From: Siphonodentalium dalli
Lineage: Eukaryota > Mollusca > Scaphopoda > Gadilida > Siphonodentaliidae
Direction of reading: 5' to 3'
NCBI GenBank assembly: GCA_032622095.1
Contig: CP136066.1
Span: 173,165,164 to 173,229,163 of the forward strand
Length of the DNA stretch: 64,000 nucleotides
Shown: positions 11,122 through 21,700 of the stretch, in pieces
Layout of the letters: every line of letters begins with the position of its first letter
Position numbering within the stretch: the first letter of the stretch is position 1
Notes under the pieces: generated by a model
What the model was told of the DNA's origin: nothing
The model's input: only the letters and a program-made list of their open reading frames with translations
The model's database searches: none
Position numbers and translations under genes: made by a program

Positions 11122-11643
11122 TTAACCCTTTCATGACTGGAGCTTCCTGAAATTTTGCGAAAAACCTGTGCCAATGCATTCTCTTATATATGTGAGTCTC
11201 CCATAGGGAACCTCGCATATATAAGAGAATACAAAGCCTAACAATAAGCGAGATCACTGGATCGTGGCCGTATTGGATTCATCCAGCTCCATTCCATGGT
11301 TTCAGAGATTCTTCCATCCCTGGTTCCGTGGTTTTAGTGCTACTGGTCAAAGTTTTGGGGTAGCATTTCCATATATGGAGCTTTTGAATTATTCATGGCT
11401 TCCATATATGGAATGCTAATCCAAAACTTTTTACCTGTAGTACTAAAACCACGGAACTGGACCTAGTGGATCCAATATGGCCGTGAGTTAGTGACAGGGT
11501 GTATATTTACCTTGACCTTGTAAGCCAATGCATTCTCTTATATATGCGAGGCTCCCTATGGGAGACTTGCATGAGTAAGAGAATGCACTGGCACATGATC
11601 TTTAATGATGCACTAGCGCAGCTCCCGACATGAAACGGTTGAG
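11122..11643. mobile_element. PB1 element split by a family D insertion
   Basis: The left end TTAACCCTTTCATGACTGG is complete. The right end CGACATGAAACGGTTGA has lost its TTAA by mutation. The element is interrupted at 11245-11495 by family D. Confidence 0.75.
11245..11495. repeat. Family D foldback, copy 1
   Basis: The outer arms contain CACTGGATCGTGGCCGTATT and a degenerate complement. The inner arms carry CCATATATGGA and AAAGTTTTGG. It lies inside a PB1 element and so is younger than that copy. Confidence 0.65.
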
Positions 11644-11806
11644 GTGGCACAATTTTTCCACCCTTGTAGAAATTTCACTCCCTCACAGCTGCGAATTTAA
11701 TAGTTTTGATGCCACCGATGTGCATTGGCAGAGCTACAGACATACATGTATTTGTCCTCATTTCTTGATAAACAGTCTGGTTTCTGCACATGACAAGATA
11801 AAGGCA

Positions 11807-11859
11807 GATACACACACACACAAACAAACACACACACACACAGACAAACAAACACTTGG
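11807..11859. repeat. AC-rich microsatellite
   Basis: Interrupted (AC)n with AAAC variants. Confidence 0.85.
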
Positions 11860-11930
11860 CTTTTATATAGATAGATTGTCTGCTTATTTTTCATGAAAAC
11901 CCCTCCATATGAATTAATAAATCATTCCAA

Positions 11931-12478
11931 TATATTCTTTATTACATGATCCGACCCTTATTCCATTCAATAAACCCATTCTATAAATTGTGATATTAAA
12001 CGTTCATTTAATAACAGGAAATAGTGCCAGGTGACCTTTGACTTCTGGTTTGTCGTCTGTTAACATTCCGTGCGCTACGTCTCAAAATACTATGGCTTTC
12101 AATATTTTTCCAACAAACTATCATGAATGAAGAGTTTGAAAAGTTATGTCATTAAATATACGCCATTAAATGCGCCAAAGACTCTTTATTTATCTGGAAC
12201 TATTTCTTTATGCGGGCAAACAACGAATAGTTACATGAAATGTCATCGCATGCATTATAGAAGCCGATGTTAGTTTCCAGTCCCATTGTTGATTTAAGTA
12301 TGTTTTGGATCATGTAATAAATAGAATCTACAACTCGTCCCCAGTTTATAGTGGAAATTACAAAACTCATCCAGTAAATTAGGTCTGGTCCTCGCCAAAG
12401 GCTCGGTCCAGACCTAATTTACTGGCTCTTTTGTAAATTCCGCTGTAAACTGGGGACTCAGTGTAGATTCTATTTATA
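11931..12478 (-). repeat. E2 repeat, inverse of E1
   Basis: It begins ATATTCTTTATTACATGATC and ends with the foldback part GTAGATTCTATTTA. It matches E1 in inverse orientation over ~540 bp with moderate divergence. Confidence 0.7.
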
Positions 12479-12704
12479 ACTAAGTGGGAGAATCCATTTA
12501 ATACACAAAGGGTTAATGCAAATCAGTGCCATCAAGTCATTCAGCTGTGAGGACTCCCATATGGAGCCTCACACGGATCCAAGCAGACGACAGTCATCAG
12601 TGCATTGATCTCTCTGTCTGGGGCTCCATATAGGGTTAAACGCACTCAAGGCCTTCAAAGTGGGTTCATCTGAAATAAGATGAAAGTCTGTTTTTGTGTC
12701 ATTA

Positions 12705-12919
12705 TTAACCCTTTCAGTGCCAAGTCCGATTTTTGTATCAACACATATTTCCTTGATCATTTTTCAAATTTATTGATTATAATAATGTGATACATTGATG
12801 GAAAGAGCTCTTAGAGCTCTTTCCATCAATGTATCACATTATTATAATCAATAAATTTGAAAAATGATCAAAGAAATATGGGTTGATACAAAAATCGGAC
12901 TTGGCACTGAAAGGGTTAA
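12705..12919. mobile_element. PB3 foldback element, full 215 bp
   Basis: TTAA lies at both edges, then CCCTTTCAGTGCCAAGTCCG. The arms pair almost perfectly around GAGCTCTTAGAGCTC. Confidence 0.9.
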
Positions 12920-13406
12920 TAGCTCTACAATAATGAGATTTCACACGTCAAAACCATTGTTATGCACTTTAAAGTGGAACTACCAATAAAATTAGTCCAA
13001 TAAGATACCGAAATATTATCAAAACTTGATGATAAACATTGAAAAATGTCAGAGCATTGAAAAATATTCTGAAAATCATATTCAGACTAAAACATTTTAG
13101 CTTAGTAGAAGTTAACGTTGTTTATTGATAAAACACTTAAACAGTTTGTTTACATAACAATGGTTTCAACGCTCGAGATATTTTTTTTTGGAGTACTATG
13201 AATAATGAATATAATAACAAAGTTTGTTTTTTTTCATGTTTTTATTGGCAATGTTTTTACAGAATTTCCTGCTGTGAGTGCCTTATTTTTTTCATGTAGG
13301 TATTATTCTGATGATTATGTGAAGTGAAGTGGAACTTTGGTTTATGAGCAATACCCGCTGCACAAATAAGGCAGAGGTTTAAATTGTAAAACTTCAAACT
13401 TTGGTC
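12920..13406. other. No recognised feature
   Basis: AT-rich, with no repeat or gene that I can identify. Confidence 0.4.
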
Positions 13407-13826
13407 CAAGGCTTGAAATATTGTGTCATTTTCAGAATGAGGTCCCAGTGGGTGAATTTAGTGAAGCTATCCTGCTCAGCGGGTTAGCATCACCAAATTC
13501 ACACTCTGGGAACCTCATTATGCTCAGGCCTTAACTGCTATGGGAGACCTAGGATCAGATTGAAGTTCCCCAGTTAAAGTTGGTGATATTCACCCATCAG
13601 TCACTTCAATTATGCATTTTATCTTCTGCAAATTAGGGGATATTGAAACTGAATAGAAGGGAAAAAGTAACAACAATGTTAATTTGAGACTATAGATACT
13701 TCCCAGAAGATGAGGCCTACGCAGAATGAGGTCCAAAGGGTGAATTTAGTGATGCTAACCCACTGTGCGATTCACCAACTGGGGACCTCATTCTGCAGCC
13801 AGACAGACAAACTATTTTAAGGCTTG
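13407..13826. repeat. Family B element, right hairpin partly deleted
   Basis: The outer ends are CAAGGCTTGAAATA and TTTTAAGGCTTG. The left hairpin is complete; the right lost ~20 bp after CACTGTGCG. Confidence 0.7.
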
Positions 13827-14275
13827 GTTGGGTCGCTATTAGTTAGACGGTCAGCTGATTCATGTAATTGCCAGATGTTCCCATTGTGTAGAAACTGGTT
13901 TAGATCATTCACAGTTCGTATGACGTCAAACTTGTAGCAAATTAGCATGCGCGATAACCCAATGCAATATAGCTGCCTTATAGTATGTTAAAGATGGTCC
14001 ATCTCTTCCATGCCACAATTACAACAGCAACATAATTTTTATAAATACCACATTTCAAGACTACAAATAGCTATTTTGATAATAAAATAGAGATCAAAAT
14101 GACGATGTTTGTTTCGATTGTAATTCGCAGTAAATCTCTTAGCTAAAATACATTTAACGGGGCTAACATGATAAGAGTTTTCTCTCTTGGTTCGCTTCAA
14201 ACATTTTCGCGTTGATAGCTTTTCTTGACAGGTGCCCTCAATTCATATGTATTGTTTTATACTCTGAAATCTATA

Positions 14276-14716
14276 TTAAAGGTACTCAATCCGTAAAGAG
14301 GGTCCCCATCTCAACAGATTCCAACAACAACAATCCGATCAGAGGGTCCTATATTACTATTTCTTTGGCTTTGGGGGTAAAAAATATTTGATTCGAGTCG
14401 AGGAACCCTTCAAACAAAGCTCAGAGTTATTAGATATTGATTTTTGAAATTTGTTATGTTCTCGAGATGAGTACTAATAACTGCCGTAATCTGCTCTGGA
14501 TGTGTACTCCAAATCTATTCAAACAGACAAGGATGGATAACTCTAAAATCAAGTGGTAATTTTAACGCAATTTTGACTGAGTTCTGGGCCAGATAGTATT
14601 CCCGATAATGAAAAATAATAGATGGGTGACTTCCTCGACTCGAATCAAATATTTTTGACCCCCGAAGCCATTGAAATAGTAATTGAGAGGAGTTTTATCG
14701 GATTGAGTACCTTTAA
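14276..14716. mobile_element. TT-R foldback element, full 441 bp
   Basis: TTAA lies at both edges with ends TTAAAGGTACTCAATCCG and its complement. Long arms share TTTGATTCGAGTCGAGGAA in opposite orientations. Partial copies lie at ~40.67 kb and ~43.19 kb. Confidence 0.75.
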
Positions 14717-14839
14717 ACTTTCTGGGAAGATATGAACCATCTTTAACAAGACAATCGAGACGGAGATCAGTTTGTCCACAAAAATGATCTATAAAATCCT
14801 GCAAAGTTTGCTTTAACGCAACGTGGATCTTGATAAGCA

Positions 14840-15096
14840 TTAACACTTTCATGATGGGAGCTTCGCTGGTGCAGCATTAAAGATCATGTGCCAGTGCATT
14901 TTCTTATATATGCGAATCTCCCATAGGGAGCCTCGCATATATAAGAGAATGCGCTGGCTTACAAGGTAAATAGTGTTAGGCCAATTTATTCTTTTACATA
15001 TGCGAGGCTCCCTATGGGAGACTTGCATATATAAGAGAATGCACTGTCACAGGGTTTTCATAAAATTTCAGGAAGCTCCAGTCATGGAAGGGTTAA
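14840..15096. mobile_element. PB1 foldback element, full
   Basis: TTAA edges; the left end is ACTTTCATGATGGGAGC and the right end CCAGTCATGGAAGGG. Two hairpins of the CGCATATATAAGAGAATGC type. Confidence 0.85.
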
Positions 15097-15349
15097 ATTG
15101 TTATCAAAGTGAGTGGGTGGTGAGACAATACAGTCTTAGACAGTTTGAAGTTTTGTGATAGAATCACATCGTGCTTTTGCTTCGGGAATATTTTATACCA
15201 GCACAAGTTTGAAGTTCGCTGTATTACAATTTAAACCTCCCCAATATTAAATAAATATATGTTGAATGCATTGTTTTAATTGAATGATAATTAAAAGAAA
15301 ATTGTGATTAATATGTTGTACTGCTTCTTTACATAATTAAATGTCTTGG

Positions 15350-15475
15350 ATTGATGGGGCTATAAGTTTGATGTTACCGGATTGATGGGGCTATCATTTC
15401 TATGTTACCGGATTAATGGGGCTATCAGTTTGATGTTACTGGGTTGATGGGGCTATGTTACTGGATTGATGGGAT
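15350..15475. repeat. 31-bp minisatellite, array 1
   Basis: About four units of GGATTGATGGGGCTAT with TTTGATGTTACC or TTTCTATGTTACC. It is related to array 2 at 16245-16515. Confidence 0.85.
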
Positions 15476-15479
15476 TAGA

Positions 15480-16244
15480 GCCCGAAGCCGCCATCGCCAG
15501 CCATATTGGCCACAAGCCGTCGCCAGCCATATTATCTCTAACTCCAGCCACATGAAAAAATCTCCGCCGCCGGAATTGTAAAATGGCTGAGCAGTGTGTA
15601 TGGACTTACATTTCAAGCACAACTGTACTGTGAATCGCAAAGAACTAATCCGCATTGCCTAATATTGGCATACTCGCATGGACACAGCATGGCTGTTATA
15701 TTATCAGAACACCGGGCCCCTTAATGTGGAATAGACTATCACAATGCATGCTTTCATATAACTGAATTGGCGCATCCATTCGGCATTGAAAGGGTTAAAG
15801 TATAAATTGATTATATCGACACGACCCAGTCTCAGACATCGCTGGCATTAACAATTTTGTCAATATATGCACATAACCTGTAGAAGAAAATAGAAAATAT
15901 AGTTTGAAATATTATATATCATTACTATCGGATTCATCATTCAATGATGCATGCATCGCAAGATGCCAGTGATGATAGCAGTCAGAAGTCGACAGAAGTC
16001 CCAAATGTAACATATACCGATTAGATGGGAAACTATAGTATATCCATGCCAGGCCTTCGTGTATTTTCACCATAATAGAAAAGCCCAACACCAAAATATA
16101 ACGTATGGTCTTGAATTCTACGGGTTCACCACAAACGCTAAAACAAACAGGGTCTATAACCGGGGATTAGGAACATTTCGGAAACGAAATACGCTGAACC
16201 AGCCACGAAATCGGTTGAGCCAGCCGCAAAAACTATTTTTCGTG
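15480..16244. other. Unique sequence between two minisatellite arrays
   Basis: About 770 bp with slightly higher GC at 15480-15600. No supported exon; short open frames lack splice context. Confidence 0.4.
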
Positions 16245-16515
16245 GCTTCGGGGATTATCAGTTTGATGTTACTGGATTGATGGGGCTATCATTTCTATGT
16301 TACCGGATTAATGGGGCTATCATTTCTATGTTACTGGATTAATGGGGCTATCATTTCTATGTTACCGGATTAATGGGGTTATCATTTCAATGTTACCGGA
16401 TTGATGGGGCTATCATTTCTATGTTACTGGATTGATGATATCAGTTTGATGTTACTGGATTGATGGGGCTATCAGAAATATGTTACTGGATTGATGGGGC
16501 TATCAGAAATATTTC
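16245..16515. repeat. 31-bp minisatellite, array 2
   Basis: About nine units of the form GGGGCTATCATTTCTATG plus TTACCGGATTAAT. Two alternating inner variants (TTTCTATG, TTTGATG) suggest higher-order copying. Confidence 0.9.
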
Positions 16516-17139
16516 TATGTATTCCAAAAATAAATACTACCAGACTGGAACTTGGAAGTACTGAGTAAATAATTATAAGGAATTTGAATAATCTAAATCA
16601 ACTGTGTAAATGAATTACTTTATTTCATATTATTCATACTACATGAATAAACAAACATAATCTTATAACAGTCATACACATGCAGTACACATAACAAATG
16701 AGTCATTGTCAGCTTGAGAATACTTCTGCTTTATATTAATTAAAATCTCATAATTGTATACAAAGAATTTATCTGGCATTTAAACATAATTACTCAAACA
16801 AAAGCACGCGTAACATTTCATACATGATTATTAATTACGGAATGAGGCGAATGGCATGAGATCAACTGATTAAAGATGAAATGTTGAATAGGCACATATG
16901 TCAAGGCAAAATTGAGTTAGATCTATTAGATCTAGTATCGGTGACAGTAATATTTAGCTGAGATTACATTCATTACCAAAAAGCAACATAAAATCTGGCA
17001 TGTACCTGTATCATCCCTTAGCAGTGTTCAAGTTACAAATTACCTCACTCATCAAATTGTGAGTGAGCTCATACTAAATGTGGTCCTGTGAGTCTGAAGA
17101 CTCGTATTTGACCAGGTAATTTTGCCATGATAAGGTTCT
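16516..17139. other. No recognised feature
   Basis: AT-rich sequence with nothing identified. Confidence 0.4.
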
Positions 17140-17587
17140 TTAACCTTTTCTGTACTAAATGGTTTCTCCCATTCAGTTATAACGATATTTGTGCACATTT
17201 TGATTCTTAGATTGAACTCCTTGCTCAATTTAACACAATGTTTTTTTTAATAACTTTTTTTTTAAATCAAAATTTTGAAAAACTAATGTCATTATAACAA
17301 CTGCAGGGGTAATCCGAGTTGCCACACCATATTTGGTTGAAATTGTTCCCGGCATCTGGGAAGAAAATCGCGAACAGACTGACCAAAAGACAGATCCTAC
17401 TCTTTATATGTAGATACATTGGAATGGCATTCATTTGGAGGAATGTTCAGGATAAATTAGAAGACGAGTGTCAGACAAAAAGATAACACAAGTGCAGGAG
17501 GATTCATATTCATTTGTGGGAAATATTCAGATAATAAGTACAACAAACAACCTATGGTCAATGAGTATTTAATAAAGAAAGGGTTAA
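17140..17587. mobile_element. PB4 element, 448 bp
   Basis: TTAA edges. The left end CCTTTTCTGTACTAAATGG and right end TTTAATAAAGAAAGGG carry the PB4 motif (ATACTAAATGG, CCATTCAGTTATAA). The middle holds an extra ~180 bp absent from other copies. Confidence 0.7.
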
Positions 17588-17651
17588 CGTGCACCTTTAT
17601 GCACGCGGGACAGCCATTAGTGTCGGTCCCGATCTGATGGTGTCCCTGGTA

Positions 17652-17920
17652 CAAGCCTTGAAATAGGGTGTCTGTCATTTGCAGAATGATTCATTTGCAG
17701 AATGAGGTCCCCAGAGGGTGAATTTAGTGATTCTACCCCGCATAGTGGGCTAGCATCACAAATTCACCCTCTGGGGACCTCATTCTGCTTACACCTCACC
17801 AGAATGAGGTTCCCAAAGGGTGAATTTGGTGATGCTAGCCCGCTATGCGGGGTAGCATCACTAAATTCACCCTCTGGGGACGTCATTCTGCAAATGACAG
17901 ACACCCTATTTCAAGGCTTG
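17652..17920. repeat. Family B element, compact form without spacer
   Basis: The two hairpins are almost back to back. The outer ends are CAAGCCTTGAAATAGGG and its complement. A direct repeat of TCATTTGCAGAATGA at 17677-17706 is a slip product. Confidence 0.75.
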
Positions 17921-17962
17921 CCCTGGTATGAAAACTTGTTTTGCTGCTTCTGAAATATTAAA

Positions 17963-18398
17963 TAGGCCTCAAAAAAAATTATGGTGCCGGACATATGCAG
18001 AATGAGGTCCCCAGAGGGTGAATTTACTGATGCTACCCCACACAGTAGGCAAGCATCACTAAATTCGCCCTCTGGGCACCTCATTCTGCTCGGGCCTCAT
18101 CTCCTTTTTTTTGTTTCTTCAGAAATTTCCTCACAAAGCAGCACAAAGATTCTTTTTCTTTTAGTTTCTCTTTATCCCCAAATTGGCAGACTTATCGAGA
18201 TGCCCAATGGGTGCACATCACAATATTCACCATCCAGGAACTTAAATCTGAGTCTCCCATAACTGATGAGGCCATGCAGAATGAGGTCCCAAGAGGATGA
18301 ATTTAGTTATTGTAGCCCACTGTGCAGTGTATCGTCACTAAATTCACCCTCTGGGGGACCTCATTCTGCAAATGTCCGGCACCATATTCTCAGGCTTG
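17963..18398. repeat. Family B element, subtype with GGTGCCGG ends
   Basis: The outer segment reads ATGGTGCCGGACATATGC instead of GTGTCTGTCATTTGC, and the complement at the right end has the same change. This defines a subfamily; the 1398 fragment belongs to it too. Confidence 0.7.
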
Positions 18399-18429
18399 AT
18401 TGTGAATCTGCCACATTTCTGTATAATTA

Positions 18430-18688
18430 ATAAGCAAGATCACTGAGTCACGGCCATATTGGATTCTCCCAGCCCCTGTTCCACGGTTTAAGTGCTCTTG
18501 GTCAAAGTTCTGGAGGTGCATTCCATATTTGGAACTTTTGAATATTCATAATTCCATATATGGAACTTTTGAATATTCATGATTTCCATACATGGAATGC
18601 ACCTCCAGAACTTTGACCTGTAGCTTTTAAACCGTGGAACGGGTGCTGGATGAATCCAATATGGCCGTGACTCAGTGATCTTGCTTAT
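18430..18688. repeat. Family D foldback, copy 2
   Basis: The ends are ATAAGCAAGATCACTGAGTC and its complement. Inner arms include GGAGGTGCATTCCATAT. Arms pair closely, so this is the youngest-looking D copy. It lies ~100 bp past the DUF4200 stop codon. Confidence 0.75.
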
Positions 18689-18725
18689 ACTGAGACATGC
18701 TATTAACAAGTAGTTTAAAATAGCA

Positions 18726-18731
18726 TTTAAT
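18726..18731 (-). promoter_or_regulatory. Possible ATTAAA polyadenylation signal of the DUF4200 gene
   Basis: The minus strand reads ATTAAA 57 nt after the stop codon at 18788-18790. It is the common variant of the polyadenylation hexamer; no canonical AATAAA is nearer. Confidence 0.35.
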
Positions 18732-18787
18732 AGCTCATTTCAAACACAATCATGTCCTTAATATGAAATGATGAATGAATAAAATGA

Positions 18788-21700
18788 TCATGAAACTTTT
18801 TTGGATCTAGGCCCCTTTACTTCGGATACTGTATGTTGACTGTCTTCTGTGGGACTCGAAGAGGAAGCCATCCTGGCTACATCAATTCTCTCGCACACGT
18901 GTTCCTGAAATGTTAAGATATGAGCAATCCTGATTATTTAAGAAATAACCTGTGTTTCGATTAAGACTATGAAGGTATAACCCTAAAGTTTGAAGACAAA
19001 TTGTATAATTACGTGTAAATGTGTGACAACCAATGTTTTTATAGTATTATGTGGTTTGACAGCTTGTGATTAAATTGTTTGGTCAAGGACTTGAAGTGGC
19101 CAACTCAATTGAGTGGGTACCAGTATATGACAACATGACCAAAATGTGTTTTCCACTGATCAAGTCTGTAAATAGTGTGTGTCATTTACAGAATGAGTTT
19201 CCCAGAGACTAAATTTAGTGACGCTATCCCGCAAGGCGGGCTAGCATCAACAAAATCACCCTCTGGGGACCACATTCTGCTATGGGGGACCTATGATCAG
19301 ATTGAAGCCCCCATTTGAGGTTGGTGATGTTCATCTTCTGCGAATTAGGGGATATAGAAACTGAACAGAAGGGGAAAAGTTACTGAAAACAATGTTAATT
19401 TGAGACTATAGATACTTCCCAATAGATGAGGCCTAAGCAGAATGAGGTCCCCAGAGGATGAATTTAGTTAGGCTAGCCCATGATGCGGGGTAGCATCACT
19501 AAATTCGCCCTTGGGCAGGGTTTCCGCCAGGGGGAAATTAATGAGTCCGTATTGGGGAAACACGTAACGCGACGGGACGACCATGGTTTGTTCCGTCGGG
19601 CGAAAATTTTGTTACTTGACACTGAAAAGTAGCAATTTCCTTGCACTAAGAGTCCCACAAAGCTACGTATATATTACGCAAGTCAATCATTTCCGTGGGT
19701 GCTTTAGTTCTGTTGATGGTGTCCGGATAATCGATCAATTAGTTACGAACGTAAGACTGCGTCTGATTGAATACTATATATTAATGAACAACCTATGAGT
19801 TAGTGTTTACAAATTTATACAATAAGATTCCAACAGGTATAATGAATCTAAACACTACAAAGCATCTATGCATTGACCAATAATAGATAGCAAGGAGAAT
19901 TGAATAAAGTATTTCCTAGAATTTCAAGCAGCTTCTGTGAAAATGAAACTGACAGCGAATATATATGCTGTCAATCGTAAAACTATTTGTGCGCTGTGAC
20001 GTCATACTGCAGGGTTTGTCTGCAGGAGATACATGTATTTTAGCGGCGGAATACGAATGGTAGCGACATCTTTCACTTGGAATGCGTAGCTTGTTCAATA
20101 GTCTCGATTAGTCCATAAACTGACGACCGCAATTGCTTTATATATTGCCATGCATAGTCAACAAAATCCCAAAGTGATTTATTTCACAATAATACGGAAC
20201 CTGTCCCGAAATCAGTCTTTACAGTGGGAATTCATAGTGACAAGTTAACAACACCATTCATTTGATCCATATTACATACATGGAGGATAAAGACAAACAC
20301 ATACCCCCTCCCCAATATGGAGATAAAGTCAAAGTACGGTAAATAATTGTTGCGTTGTCCTGTGGCTCCCGCTTGGGTCCCCAAGCACAATCAACGACGC
20401 ACATGTTCACATTTCCCGTCAAATTATATTTTATAACACGCTGGCTAAAACTCTGTGCTGTACCTCATGGACTCTGCAGAGGGACCCATTAATTATGTAC
20501 CGTACGGGATCTCGGAGAAGGAGTAGTTTCATTCATGAAAATCCTGTGCATAAAAATGTTCCGACTAAGAAATTCGGCATTCTTTGATCAAATTATGTAA
20601 TCGGATATCACGGGATTTTCGAGCATGAGTAGTTTCATCCCGTGCACAAAAATATGCGTACTCAGCAGTCCGGCTTAATTTCTTTGATGTTACCACGACA
20701 TGTATTACGCTGTATCTAACGTCGCTATTTGACACACATTTCACCAGTATTCTGTTAACTCCCGTTGCAACCAAATTTTTTTTAAGACATATTGTGACTG
20801 ACATTTGGTATATGTATGAACCAAACAGATAATCTGCGAGGGGAATGAGGCCGTCCTACGGACGCTGAAACCCTGCCCTTGGGGGACCTCATTCTGTAAA
20901 TGACAGGCACACTATTTCAAGGACTCGAAGTGGCCAACTCAATTGAGTGGGTTTATGACCCAAGTGTGTTTTCCTCCGATCTAAGTACATATAGATTTAA
21001 CTATACAATGATAGGATGAGAGGTTGAGATATCTTTGCTTTTAACCCTTTCATGATCGGAGCTGTGTACAACATTAATGATCCTGTGCCAGTGCATTCTC
21101 TTATATATGTGAGTCTCCTATAGGATCGAGCCTTGCATATATAAGAGAATGCCCTGACTTACAAGATCAACATAAATATTGTTAGGCCAATGTATTCTCT
21201 TATATATGCGAGGCTCCTTAATAGAGGATGAGTAGCAATTCTATATGAAATTTAGTAACCGAGTGCGCTAAATTTTATTCGAGCCAAGCTTTAGCAAGGC
21301 TCTATTCAAATTTAGTGAACAAGGTTAATAAATTTTTTGATGAATTGCGACAAATTTTAGATCCATTTTATCACATAAAAACATTTTAGCAAGGTGTAAC
21401 GATCTTGAAATGGCTGGGGTTAAAAAAATTAATATTGATTTCATTATCACAACCAAAGAGGAAGTAAAGACACCTTCAAGAAAAAATATTTTAAATGTGA
21501 CTTTTCTTGTTGACAAAATTGTTCAACCACTCTTATCACCCATGTTTATCTCACAGTCAACACAACATAACACAAATCGAATATCATAATTATATTCCAA
21601 TTAACATAATAATAAAGTTCTGGCATTGACACATACACCATTACGCAAGGCTCTTGTCCTGTAGTCTAGTGGTGAATGTACAGTTGGCCGTGTACGGGAA

